A stretch of DNA of 64,000 nucleotides from Suillus spraguei. Lineage: Eukaryota > Basidiomycota > Agaricomycetes > Boletales > Suillaceae. Shown here piece by piece: positions 1 to 12,855 of the stretch. A program made the translations under genes and the position numbers. Position 1 is the first letter of the stretch; each line of letters opens with the position of its first letter. The notes under the pieces were generated by a model. It saw only the letters and a list, made by a program, of their open reading frames with translations. It made no database searches and was not told the origin of the DNA. The stretch covers positions 1 to 64,000 of the forward strand of contig JABCPU010000151.1 of NCBI GenBank assembly GCA_016800925.1, written 5' to 3'.

Positions 1-2609
1 TTTGCTCGTGCGTAACAGATATAAAAGGTCTGCCGGTTCCAAAAGGACAAAGATCTGATGGAGAGTGCAGGTCAGATAACATGTAAGGTCCATGTTCATC
101 AACTAGTAGTAACCTCGAAAAGAATGTCAATCGGCATAGTGACAATGAGATTAAGTGTCTTCTTTTTTCTGCCTGAACCTTTTGTTGCTGGTACCGTACA
201 GTGTTGAGTGCTTTAGCTGCCCTGGCGCGCTTTTTTGCGGGTTGTTTCTCTGAAAGTGAAAAGTTAGCGTTGAATACTAAGTTACGCTTGGAGAAATAAA
301 ATAGCAATCACTATATGTATCTCCGCCATATTCACTGCCGCTTGATTCAGTGAATGTCTCCTCCAGACTGCTATACTCGCTACCACCAGTGCTGTCTTCT
401 AGGTCCGTTAAAGGGGAATCATAGTCATCGGCCATATCATGATCACCGTCTGACGTCCAGTCGCGACGATGATAGGCCTGCTAATACCAAACACACCCAT
501 GACGTGCTGAACTCTGGAGTCCGTAGGACTGTAGAGCAGCGTAAAGCGAAACGGAAAGCTTTATATATTAATACTTTGTGGCTTGGCCTAAATTCTAGTA
601 TGTAAAAGTTCAACCATTGATCCCGAAGGTGACGTACGAGATGTCACTAGATCAGTATACTACCACTTCAGCGCTCAGCACGAATATGCACTATGGTATA
701 CATAATGTTTGTCAGAGACTGACGATGACAAGTGCCTGCATATAGAAGTTGGTGGACGACAATACTATTGTTAACTTACTGTAATGCCCGAAAAGTCCGA
801 GAGGCTAGATTTAGTCGTCAGGTCTATATATAGTACGTCAAGGTTTGCTCGGCTCGGCTCAAGCGCCTAAAGGATGCATACCCTGAGGCCAAGGTTAGAT
901 AAACACAGTAAGTAATCAATCGCTCAGCTTGGAACTAGATCTAATTTTAAAGTTAAGAGGTCAGGTGCAACATTGGTCTAGGCTCGATCACACAAGGCCG
1001 GTAATATTCTCGGTCCGGTCTTAGTCATCGTCCTCCCTTCGTCTTTGCCACAGTCTACAGTCAATTCGCTTCTAGTTCATCAACGTTAGGTCCTTCATCC
1101 TGCCTCCATCTCTTGTTTTTTCCGATCAAGACTCCTCGATGATGTGTAGTGTCATCCGCAAGTATTTTGGGTTTTTTGGAATATCTCGGGTGCGCCTATC
1201 AGCGCTGAGACATTATTCTGCGGGTTCTTTGTTGCCGGTGGCTGTTCCCAGCATACGTCAATTTATCGTGAGCAATATGCTAGCGCATGCGATCCATGGG
1301 TTGTCTATGCATCGTAAGGATCATATCCGGATATATTCCGTATGCATGTTTGTGAGGCAGATCTTATCTCTGATCTAGTCATTTTTAAACTGTTAAAGCT
1401 TCCCCGACATGATTTCTCCCATCAGATCCTTTCTGAATCTTTCATGGCACTTTTCGTGAGACCCTCATCGTGTTGCACGTGGAGGGCTTTGGGAGCCACA
1501 ACATCTTGAAATTTCGGTTCATGACGCAGACTGCCTTTCAGTCTCACTTCTAGGTTGATACGGCTACTCATCGTGGGCTTTCGGAGCCGCGACGTACATC
1601 ATGAGAGCTGTCAAATACAAGCTCGTCATCATTTACATGCTGTTGACTCCCTTCGATTGTTACTTCTGAGGAAAAGCGAGACATTATTTTGGAGCATCCT
1701 AAGCACTGAACGTGCCATGGGCATCTGCGGTTTGCGCTCATAACATTCTCGCAAGCGATCTTCTGTGCGTGGATGTGAAGAAGGTGCCTCTTGATCTTTT
1801 GCGCGTTCCCTGAACATACACTTCCACGCAGTCATGACCTCAAGTTGTATAGCAGGGCAATTTACATCCCGAAGGTATGAAGGCTTGTTGTGTCTGATCT
1901 TTTCATGTGCCAAATGTGTTATGGTTATGCAGCATTAGTCTGCAAACGACCGAGGCGGTCTGTAAACTCGTTGCTTAATATTTTCCAGTTTTACACTCAT
2001 GACAGATTGCTAGATGAAATTTGCAACGATATAGGTCGGTATCGGTAAAATATAAGGAGATGAAATGCGTGAACACGCTATAGCACTCGAGCTTCGTAGA
2101 TTACTCGCGATCATATCTACAAGTCGTTAATGGCTCAGTATCGTCTGGCTCAAGAGACCCAGCATTATAGTAAAGGAAATGTCACATGCTGGAAGACCGC
2201 ACTCTATCATTATCCATGCGCATTGCACAGAGTACCCTTAATAGATCCGCCGCATTAGAGTTCAACAGGAGGTCCTGGAATGTCCGGAGGGCCGTATTAT
2301 ATCAAGTACGCGGTACCTTCTGTCCGGACTCCAGACTCCTAATTTACACATTCCGTTGGTGGAAGGTTAAATTAACGAGAAGTTCTGAAGCGAGCAAACA
2401 AGGAAAACATCTTATTGTATGCAAACTTTGGACAGCACCGAAAGGAACTAACGACCAGCATTAAATCCAGACCCGCGCTCCAACCTCATCTAAACCTTTC
2501 ACTGCCACACCAACGCAAAGAGCAGCAGGTACATATTTTCCTTGCGTCGATGCACAGAACAGTACAGTAATCAGTAATATAAGTAGTTTATCATCGAGAT
2601 ACCTTATGT
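1..2609. other. Intergenic, no recognisable gene
   Basis: No long reading frame with family motifs is visible on either strand. The short frames here have no recognisable domain and no convincing splice chain. The right edge is the 3' flank of the P450 gene. No clear repeat was seen. Confidence 0.5.
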
Positions 2610-5276
2610 TTACACAACCTCAGCAGGACTAGCCTCCTCCATCCTAATCCATAGCCCGTCCTATACATGATGTGAGCCACTAGACAAAGAATCAAAATTG
2701 AGGACTTACATGTGCATAGATCGTAAGGTGGCTTTTGATGATGACCTTCTCAATGGCCTTGCGGCCAGAACACTTCGCCCACTCCGCAGGGGGAAGAGTC
2801 TGGACATCGCTGGCCAACGAGACTGAAGAAAACTGCTGGAGAAGTCGGACGAGGAAGAAAGAAGTCTCATTGTATGCGAACTGGAGAAACATAGACGTCA
2901 GCATGAATACTGTGAGAGGGTAGTCGGCAGACCTGTTGCCCAAGACAAATCCTCGGGCCTGCATTGAAGGGCACGAAGATGAATGGGTTAGGAGTACAGT
3001 ATTTCCGCAGGCGATCGTCAAGGAACCGATCTGGGTCAAATTCTTGAGCTGATGGAGAAAAATGTGAGTAAATATTTGTTCCGACGAAACTGTCAATCAA
3101 TCATCGTACTCACCATCTGGTCCCCATAAGTCTGTTCGCCGGTGCATCAGAAATACGGAGTAAGGCACTCTAAGATATCCATCGTCAGTTGAACAAATAA
3201 ACCCATTTCGTGATGTAATTACCTAGTATTTGGAGGGATGTAGATCGGTTTCCCCCCATCGATCCCTGGCCACACTGTTGGTTCTGTACTGGTCCTAATT
3301 CATAATTAGTACGGAGACGCATGCATGGACGGAGCAGCATTTACCTGATATTGAATGGTCTAATAAAATTAAAGAAATTCGATGAGATCAAGTACAATAA
3401 ATTTAAAGGGAGCAGACGCGATACTCACACAGGCGGGTAGAGTCGAAGCGTTTCTGAAATTCCCGTGTCATCTCAAGAGAAAGTGGCTTTTGAGTAGGAC
3501 TCACCATTGATGACTGCTCTCAGATATTTCATATCGCGCATATCATCATACGTTGGTCTCCTTGAGCTACCCACTTTGCTAAGGATCTCTTCACGAAGAC
3601 GGCGGAGAACATCGGGATGCTGTGCGAGCATATAGACAACGAAAGTCAGGGTAGCCGCAGTCTGGAAAAAGCTGTCTTAACATGCTGAGTATGACCGTCC
3701 GAAAGAGGTGCATACAGTATCACGTCCAGCAATCATGATGTTAAGAATTTCGTCCCTAATGACGATTGGGTCTAGAAGGGCACAAATTCATGTCATCAGC
3801 AATGACGTATCAACGGATTGCGCTTCATACCTTCTGTGTAATTGACCAAGTGATCGAGCAGTGTTTCACCTTCTTGAACCTCCCTATCCTTTGCGTCGGT
3901 CTTCTCGTCAATCTCTTTCTTGAGCATTTTGTTCTTTTCTAACGCCTCCTTGAGGATGGGGTCGATGAACTTGTAACAAGTATCCATGTTTCTCTTAACA
4001 CGATCAGTCCAGAATTCAGCCAGGGGCCACGCTGAGCCAAACCGGCCGCGATAGGCGGTAGCAATCTGAGCATCACTAAATGCATGCGCAAACTTGTTGG
4101 CTGGGTGGTTCTCAAACACAACGTCTTTAGAATGGGGCGATGACGGTGGGTAAACCAGACCGGCAGAGAGAGAACAGACATCTTTTCCGAAGAGAAACTC
4201 TGTGGCAGAATCTAAGGTGAAACGGGAGACCATATCCTGAAGAAACGTCAGCAAAAAGAAGCAAAGAACTGTCATTATATGTTTACCTGGAAATCCACGG
4301 GATAGCCATCTCTGAGTCTATTCTTCAGCTGGCCAATCGCGTCTTCCGCATGCTTGTCAAATATATCAAAATGACTGATCCGATCTTTGCTGAAGAATGG
4401 GCGTGTCATGGAGCGGTGGAATCTGCAGCCACTAGATTAAACCTGACGAACAATGAACGTAAATAGATAAGACACACTTCCAGACATCCCCTGAAATATT
4501 GACAGTAAACTTTATTGTCACGATGAAATACAGGAAACACACTCACCATCGGAATTGAACACTCCGGTGCCAAGGAGGGAGTTTACTTGGTCCCAAAACA
4601 TAGGTCCTGGTGGTTGAAATGTTATTGCATCAAATCGGGACAGTACTCCGCACATGAAATCGCCGACCTTTCGCAAATGATGCAAACTTTGATGCTAGAA
4701 TTGCCTGTTACGCATGAATGTCTGGGATCATGATACCCCGACGAGTTGCTTACCTTTATGTATTCTGGTTCGGCAGTGAAGATCTATTGAACACGACAGA
4801 TCAACAACGAAACTCAGGATGTGAAAAAATGCACATGCCCTATTTTCAAAGAGGATTCGCATGTTAAACGTATGCCCAAGAGTGCTACACTGCTCTTCCA
4901 TTAAGTCCCCTACGATCGTAAGTATTCGATAGGGTAAAGTGAAGTTGTTGAGTACCATACCCATGTATCCGATCTTGAAATTTTGTAGCGAGGCTGCAAG
5001 GATATCCAGACTGCCAGGCCATCTACTTGGAAACTTGGGTGGGAGGACAGCGCCATGTATGGCAGCCTGGCGCCTATCCCGATATTTTGCTGCTAGCACG
5101 CTGCAACTGAAGAGTACAGGGAAAGATAACACATATGCAGGAATTTGCGACCACCCTAGCAAGGATACGCCAAATGCAAAGTTGCAGATGCGGTTTAGAC
5201 CATAAACTACCGCGGGTGGGAATAGGAGCTGTGGTAAGCAACTGGTGAGGTAGACGATCCCAGGTGGTAATTCCAT
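2610..5276 (-). CDS. Cytochrome P450, CYP63-like
   Basis: Haem-thiolate monooxygenase, probably ER-anchored and acting on hydrophobic substrates as the CYP63 family does. I read 17 exons in one frame. The N-terminus starts [10 protein letters not shown] with hydrophobic segments. Then come [13 protein letters not shown], the [10 protein letters not shown] region, the I-helix AGRDT, the ExxR motif ETLRLYP, and the haem loop [12 protein letters not shown] whose Cys ligates iron. The end is easily missed: the frame after IYAH runs to a stop at about 2692, but a GTAAGT donor there joins an AG acceptor to a last exon encoding [16 protein letters not shown], which resembles the CYP63 C-terminus. 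Two exons are very small, 13 nt at 4478-4490 and 15 nt at 3345-3359. The intron at 4784-4838 begins with GC. No frameshift was seen, so the gene looks functional. Confidence 0.9.
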
Positions 5277-6640
5277 TGTTATACGCTATATTTGATGTGA
5301 AAGATGTAGCCAACTTTATAGTAGGAGCTGGTAGAATCACATGTACTCTTCTTGTATGTGGTTCGGGTACAAGAAAAGATGAAATCATTGACCTCATTAT
5401 CTCACTGGCCGCCGCCGCCAAGTGTGTGAGGAGATTACAAATTCCGCTCCGACGGCACAATCATTTCGTTTCAAACTCCGCATGATTGCTCTGTTTCAAA
5501 ATATGCACAGGAAATAAAAATAATTTATGGTTTGCTTGTGTACAGAGGTCAGTATAATTAATAATAATCCGGATATTAAATCGCCGATGCAGGTTCAGCT
5601 TGCAGCAATGCAGCTTACCAGCTCCTTCTGACAAACTTCATTAATCGCCGATCCCCGAAGATGCTGCGGCGCAGTATGTAAGTCACGTATAGTCTTTTGA
5701 CTGTCTAGCGTCCCGGCTGTTCTTAGCTTCATCTTTTACCTCTGAACCTGCGTGGGCGGCAGGGGTGCCACGCGCTGCAGCTAGTCAATGGCTGGCAACT
5801 TGTAAGACGCGGAAAGTGCATACTGGTGGTGGTGTTTATCACCAAGTTGCGAGTCTACCGCCGGGTCTGTTTCCTTCAAAGCTTGAAAGTTAACCCGCAT
5901 CACATGTGAGGCTACAACTTTACTTACACACAGCCCATAATCAGGGTGGTACAGGTTGATTTCATCTCATTCGAGATAAACCTTTTCAGGGGTGCTCGGT
6001 ATTATGCTGAGCCCGTCTGGACGAAATCACACATTACTAACCATTTCACGGCTATTCGAATGTCCCGTTGGTGCAACAACCCATTTGAAGAGAACTGGTT
6101 ATCTTCCTCGTGGCTGGTCTTTGGAAGGCTCCGAATTAAGTGTTGGCGGTGATTATTTTCGATGCGTTGCCTATTGCCAGTGGGAACGGAACCTGTGGCA
6201 AACGATCGTATGCAACACCACTATGATTGACGTGTCGGAGGAAAGAGGTACAGTTATCCTTGATATCATCACTGCATGTTGTCAGTCTTCACAAAACTTT
6301 TGTTAGTGGCACATCTGTTTGGTCGACCGGATACTCACTAAGATTTGATGATCGTATTGCTTCAAGAAATAGCTCTGCAAGGTTAGTTGTGCCATTGCTA
6401 CTTTACGTGATTAACCATCCCTTGCGGGTTGAGCTCAACTGAGCGGCCAGGCCTGAGACACATTTCTTTTTTTCGTTTTACTACCTCTGAACGTAGTGCC
6501 GATCAGCTAGGACCAGTTATCAAGAGTGCTGCACGACTAAAGTCACAGACAGACTTTGCACGGTACATAATCACACTTTCTAACAGCACTTCTTCCAGAT
6601 CCATATTCTTAATTATCGACGAGCAAGGGCATATCAGGCC
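5277..6640. other. Intergenic between P450 and esterase relic
   Basis: Holds the P450 promoter side and then sequence without a supported gene. Short frames on the plus strand at 5946-6442 have no recognisable motif. The right edge grades into the decayed esterase copy. Confidence 0.4.
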
Positions 6641-6649
6641 TGGAATTGA

Positions 6650-7110
6650 GGTATGTTGCTCCCTCGGATATCTTGTTAAAGACTATCTCTGCGAAATCGT
6701 GTCGCCAGGACTTCATTGCCTGGGTGTGTTTGTCACGTCAGGAGTTTCATGGACAGTTATAACCATGAATATGTTTCGAAAAGTAGCGATGAATTAGTGT
6801 ACATAGGTCACCTTAACTTACAGTGACATCATCGCAGGTCAAGTGAATTTGCAAATTCTTTAGTTCTATCATGTAAACATAATTGAATCATGACTAGCAA
6901 CGGTTGGTGCAAATGCGTGGAGCAGAGGGTAAATAATATGGCTGAATCGACTCATAAGTTTGTAACAGGAATTGCAGGACATACTCCCATTTGCACATCA
7001 TAGGATTTCCCAGTCGAAGCTGCATCCATTTTTCTGATATATCATCACTCTCCCGGCAATCCAAGCAGGACTGAAGTCGGGGAAAAGTCTCCCGACATAA
7101 TCTGTAATAC
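6650..7110 (-). pseudogene. Decayed third carboxylesterase copy, 3' part
   Basis: Reading plus-strand DNA, 6666-6800 aligns by eye with 7425-7570 of the next esterase (its 3' exon), 6840-6900 with the exon before it, and 6975-7090 with 7860-7990 (the TDFIRT...FPNFGP exon). Order and orientation are kept, but similarity is patchy and no frame stays open. This is an old tandem copy of the esterase unit, now debris. The boundaries are approximate. Confidence 0.6.
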
Positions 7111-7263
7111 AGCTTGCTGGGAGATGGACTGTGGTCGCACTCGGATGACCCTGTATGAATTGATACATACTAATGAATCTGCAGTGAGAGTCGACAATAT
7201 GTGGGAAATGATGACACTACTACGCCTGGTGAAGTAACCCGGGTAACAGTGCTTAATTTACGT

Positions 7264-9629
7264 TCACTGCATCGTGTATGCTGACACCTGTTGCCAGTAG
7301 CTATGTGCGTTTAGTTCAGCCCCATGCTATGTACGCATAGCAAACATGGTAAAGTACTCACGCGCAACGTTTGAGTAGCGCCATGTCGGTCTCGGAGGTG
7401 TGCACGTGAGGTTCTCCCTCTGAAGTCTTGTTGAAGACCATCTCTGTAAAACCTTGTTGCCATATGTTCCAAGAAGGTGTGATATCTCCTGGGGTGTATC
7501 TGTGGTCAGGAGTTTCGGACATGGCCATAGCCATGAAGGAATTCGAAAAGGAAGTGATAAATTGAGGATTATTGTATGAAGGACCACCCCTGAAACAGTA
7601 TGTATCAGAGTGGGCGGTAGTAACCTTTCACACTGGCTTACGCATACGAAGGGAAGTACTCCCCGACATCCATTCCATGCAGGCCAGGTGGAATTGCAAA
7701 CAAGCCCTGCTTCTGTTAAGCATACATAATTATGATTTACCCTGAACTTACCTTCCACGCTCGTTCTCCGAAAGCTTCGAGCATATAATAAGTAGGACAG
7801 AGGAACATTGCTAAATCCACCCATGACGTCAGGAGTAGGGAGAGTTCATCGAAGGATATACGCACATTCGCCCATCACAAGATTTGCCTGGTTGACGTTA
7901 CTTCCCATGTTCTGGTACATCGTCGCTGCTCCAGTAATCTGAGCAGGACCAAAGTTCGGGAAAATGGTTCTGATAAAATCTGTAACATTCATTGTCATTG
8001 ATTGATCCACAAAGATGTTCCCTTCATGCGAGTTCACTACCGCTAGAAGGTGGTTCTAAAAGAAGTGTATGAGTTTCTTTGACATGACTTCTTTCATCGA
8101 ACTGACACCATTCAGACGGCCCTTGCTGAGCGTTACGGTGGGTCTTTCCACGATGAAAGTCCCGTCCACAACAGGGACGAATGTGAGCGTACCATGGAGG
8201 CCGTTGAGGTTGATGTTATAGTTCAAGGTTTGCAGCGCGTTTACATCTGCGGCTCGCATGCAAGAGAGGGTATCCGTACTTGAGCTACAACTGTGAGGAG
8301 AGTATCAGCTCGGCAACGGCCAAATATTGATTGTGAAAGGGCTCGCTTTGTCCTGTTCACGACCATATTGTACAGTACCTGGTAATGGCATTCAGGTCAC
8401 CAGACGTTGATTTCATCGATAAAGTCACCTCCGGGATACGGTCATTATAGTTGTATTGTGATGTCAAGAACATGGAACTCGTCATGGCAGCTCTGAAGAG
8501 GGAGGGTTGTGTGTTGCCTCCATGAGCGACAATATGTTGTATCACAGAACTGGCGCCTGAAGAGATGAGTAGGAAGCAAGGCTAATCGTGACAAGAGTAG
8601 TTAACACGACTCACCAGCAGACTCTCCCCAAATCGTGACCTTCGTGGGGTCGCCACCGAATTGACTTATCTATCTCAGGTAAGCTTTCTATCAACTGAAA
8701 TACAAAACACGCAAGTAAATATCGTTGCTTACATGTGCCTGTACCCACTGGAAAGCATAATTTTGGTCAACTTGAAATTGAGGTTCAGCTAAAAATCTGA
8801 AAAACTGTCAAAACTCGATGAACACGTACGAAGTCCAGCGTTGAGTGCACCCCCTTCTTTGACCGCTTCTCCAGCAAGAAAACCTAACTGACAGTGAACA
8901 CATTTGAAAACCAGAAAGTGTCACAAAAACATACCGAATAAACCGAGGCGGTACTGGAGCACGACAGTGATGACACCATAGTTCGATTCCACGATGAGAT
9001 CTGCACCATCGTATAAACTCGCGGCCCCTGAAATATACCTATAACAATATCAATTTTTACTGACAGGCGATCATTTCATACGTTACTTACCCTCCTCCGT
9101 GAATCCACACGACTACTGGGAGCCCACCCGACGGGGTGGCCACAACTACATTTCCCGGGGTGTATATGCTACCGAATGCAAGCAAATTATAACTTGCAGT
9201 GATCATGATAAGATAAGGCCTACTTTAAAAATAAGCAATCTTCGGACTGACTGACATCCCTCTTGCTTAAAGACATGCTTTCGAGAGGACTTGTTGAGGC
9301 ATTACCTAAGGGAGCTTGATAACATTCACTTGGCTGCGTAATGGCTTGTTGAATGCCTGGGGTGGTCGATGGAGGCTGTGGAGCCGCCCATCTCAAGTTG
9401 CCTACGTGCTTAGTGTGAGTTAACATTGTATACACTACACAAAACTGGGCACACCAATTGGAGGAGCTGCGTACCGTATTCCAAGGAAGCTAGTAGTATT
9501 TGTAGCTGGATCCACCGAACCCTGGTATTGAGCATAACCCAAGCCGACGATGGGCGCATTGGTGGTAGCCAATGCTTCTAACGCAAGAAAAGTCTGCGAA
9601 ACGGCCAGTAGGTTAGTTTTGATCAACAT
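7264..9629 (-). CDS. Type-B carboxylesterase/lipase, copy 1
   Basis: Secreted alpha/beta hydrolase of the carboxylesterase/cholinesterase type, expected to cleave carboxylic esters. The start is the ATG at 9629 and opens a signal peptide (MLIKTNLLAVSQTFLALEA). Then come FLGIRYAAPPIG, SEDCLFLNIYTP, the oxyanion loop VWIHGGG, the nucleophile elbow GESAG, the acidic residue in NSHEGNIFV and the catalytic His in GLHGMDVGEYF, so the triad is complete. The last exon encodes CAYWQQVSAYTMQ and ends at 7264; it follows a GTGAGT donor that a simple frame would read as a stop near 7358. One intron (8291-8346) starts GCGAGC where copy 2 has GTGAGT, so splicing there needs a GC donor. Another donor is GTCAGT where copy 2 has GTAAGT. 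These may be mild splice damage. It lies in tandem with copy 2. Confidence 0.85.
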
Positions 9630-10485
9630 TGTTTCCAATCTCGTGGATCGCGGAGTAAAATACTACGCAACCAGCGTGATAGACTCACGGGACCACTTTA
9701 TATGCCTTGCGAGTGAGCTTCAGTGGGTCCGAGACGACCTTACCTACTCTCTGTGTCAGGTTGATCACAGGACATGAAGACCCTGAGGGCCTGAAGACTG
9801 ACAGTTGGGCGTTCAATGAACAGTCAAAGACATGTTACGTAGATCTTGACGAAAGAACAGGTACCAACAGTTAGATGCTGTCTTGAGTTTCATGATGCAA
9901 TGACAGCTACGTGATTGAAACTGATGTGATATTAGCATTGAGCGTATGACTCACTCAAGAGGAAGCCATGCAAATAGATGCAATTAGATACCCGCTTGCA
10001 GTGAAGGCTTATAGTTACTCATTTGGGGGAGTTTAGTACGGTAAATGATAGCGCCAGCTTAGAGCTAACGAGGGCTGAGAATGTCATAATTATCAACCGG
10101 TGATCTGGCAGCTCGGATAAAGCGGCCTATGCAGGAGCCATCCTGTGCCATCACCGCTTTTGTGAGACTGGCTGAATTCTTCAATGACGAAACTTTTAAG
10201 GCTCACCGAAAGTGTTTCATGATGACTTATTTTGTTGTGTTTGTTCACCATAGGCAGTAAGACAAGAGATATCTACTCAAGAAAATTTGTCATAAAATTA
10301 TTGAAAATAAAAACTGTAACATCCAGCGTACGTATGTAAGTGCGTCTCAAAGTTGTAGAAAATGCAAAGTATGATCGGAAATTCCTGAATGAACTGGTAC
10401 AAATAAATCTGCACTGAAACCCTTGAACTATACATGTAGAGATGATGTTGGCCAAGTAACCCGCGTAACACAGCTTAATTCCCAT
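9630..10485. promoter_or_regulatory. 5' region of esterase copy 1
   Basis: No gene is visible. The stretch resembles 12856-13745, so it is the duplicated upstream region of the esterase unit. It carries a copy of the actin 3' flank at about 10240-10375. I could not assign individual binding sites. Confidence 0.45.
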
Positions 10486-12855
10486 TCACTGTGCCGTATA
10501 CGCCGACACCTGTCGCCAGTAGCTATATGCGTTTAGATCAACGTCATGCACATATAGAAAATATGACATAGTAATACTCACCTACAACGCTCGAGTAAGG
10601 CCAGGTCGGTCTTGGACGTGCACACGTGAGGTTCTCCCTCTGAAGTCTTGTTGAAGACCATCTCTGTAAAACCTTGTTGCCATATGTTCCAAGAAGGTGT
10701 GATATCTCCTGGAGTGTATCTGTGGTCAGGAGTTTCAAACATGGCCATAGCCATGAAAGAATTCGAGAAGGAAGTGATGAATTGAGAATTATTGTATGAA
10801 GGACCACCCCTGAAACAGTATGTGTCAGAGTAGGTGGTGGTGACCTTTCACACTGACTTACGTATACGAAGTGAAGTACTCCCCGACATCCATTCCATGC
10901 AGGCCAGGTGGAATTGCAAACAAGCCCTGCTTCTGTTAAGCATACATAATTATGATTTATCGTGGTCTTACCTTCCACGCTCGTTCTCCGAAAGCTTCGA
11001 GCATATAATAAGTAGGACAGAGGAACATTGCTAAATCCATGACATCAGGAGTAGGGGAGGGTTCATCAAAGGATATACGCACAATCACTCATCACATTAT
11101 TTGCCTGGTTGACGTTACTTCCCATGTTCTGGTACATCGCCGCTGCTTCAGTAATCTGAGGAGGACCAAAGTTCGGGTAAATGGTCCTGATAAAATCTGT
11201 AACATTCATTGTCGTTGATTGATTCACAAGGATGTTCCCTTCATGCGTATTCACCACCGATAGAAGGTAGTTCTAAAAGAAGTGAGTTTCTTTGACATGG
11301 CTTTTTTCATCGAACTTACACCATTCAGACGGCCCTTGCTGAGCGTTACGGTGGGTCTTTCCACGATGAAAGTCCCGTCCACAACAGGGACGAATGGGAT
11401 CATACCATAGAAGCCATCGAGACTTATGTTATAGTTCAAGGTTTGCAGCGTGTTTACATCTGTAGTGCGCAAGCAAGAGAGGGTGTCCGAACTTGAGCCA
11501 CAGCTGTGAGTTGGGGTATTAGCTCGGAAACGGCCAAATATTGACTATGAAAAGACTCACTTTGTTCCGTTTACGACCATGCTGTACAGTATCTGGCAAT
11601 GGCATTCAGGTCACCACAGACATTGATTTCACAAACAAAATCACCTCCGGAATACGGTCATTATAGTTGTACTGTGACGCCACGAACGTGGAACTCGTCA
11701 TGGCAGTTCTGAAGAGGGGAGGTTGCGTGTTGCCTCCCTGAGCGACAACATGCTGTATCACAGAACCAGCGCCTGAAGAAACAAGTAAGAAGGCTAATTG
11801 CGATAAGAGTAGTCAACACGGCTCACCGGCAGACTGTCCCCAAATTGTGACCTTCGTAGGGTCGCCACCAAATTGACTTATCTATCCCAGATAAGGTTCC
11901 TATTAGCTGATATACAAAACACGCAAGTAGATACCGTTGCTTACATGTGCCCGTACCCACTGTAAAGCATAATTTTGATCAACTTGAGATCGAGGTTCAG
12001 CTAAAAGTCTGAAAAATTGTCAAAACTTGATGAACACGTACGTAGTCCAGCATTGAGCGCACCCCCTTCTTTGACCGCTTCTCCAGGAAGAAAACCTAGC
12101 AACAGTTGGTACATTTGAAAACCAGAGAGTGTCAAATAAACATACCGAATAAACCGAGGCGGTACTGGAGCACGACAGTGATGACACCATAGTTCGAATC
12201 CACGATGAGATCTGCACCGTCGTATAAACTAGCAGCTCCAAAAATATACCTATAACAATATCAACGTTTACTAACAAGGGATCATTCTATATGCGACTTA
12301 CCCTCCTCCATGAATCCACACGACTACTGGGAGCCCACCTGATGGAGTGGCCATGACTACATTTCCCGGGGTGTATACGCTACCAAATGCAGGTAAATTA
12401 TAACCTGCAGTGATCATTCCAAGATAGAGCTTACTTTAAAAATAAGCAATCTTCCGACTGACTGACATCCCTCTTGCTTAAAGACGTGCTTTCGAAAGGA
12501 TTTGTTAAGGCAACACCCACGGGTGCTTGATAGCATTCATTTGGTTGCGTAATGGCTTGTTGAATGCCTGAGGTGGCCAGTGGAGGTTGCGGAGCCACCC
12601 ATCTCAATTCGCCTACGTGTTTAGTATGAGTTGACATTTTATACACGACACAACATTGGACGTACCAATCGGAGGAGCTGCGTACCGTATTCCAAGGAAG
12701 CTAGTAGTATTTGTAGCTGGATCCACCGAACCCTGGTATTGAGCATAACCCAAGTCGACGATGGGCGCATTGGTGGTAGCCAATGCTTTCAACGCAAGAA
12801 AAGTCTGGAAAACGGCCAGTAGGTTAGCTTTAATTAACATTGTTTCCAGTCTCAT
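10486..12855 (-). CDS. Type-B carboxylesterase/lipase, copy 2
   Basis: Tandem paralogue of the preceding esterase with the same exon pattern and high identity. It starts at an ATG at 12855 (MRLETMLIKANLLAV), nine bases upstream of the Met that matches copy 1. It keeps the signal peptide, the VWIHGGG oxyanion loop, the acidic residue in NTHEGNILV, the His in GLHGMDVGEYF and the C-terminus SYWRQVSAYTAQ. The nucleophile elbow reads GQSAG instead of the usual GESAG: the Ser is present but its neighbouring acidic residue is Gln. All donors I read are GT, and no frameshift was seen. The promoter region resembles that of copy 1. Confidence 0.85.

Noticed and set aside
2692..2712. P450 stop at 2692 (frame ending IYAHVSPQF)
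   Set aside because: A GTAAGT donor lies at that point and the downstream exon restores a CYP63-like C-terminus ending at 2610.
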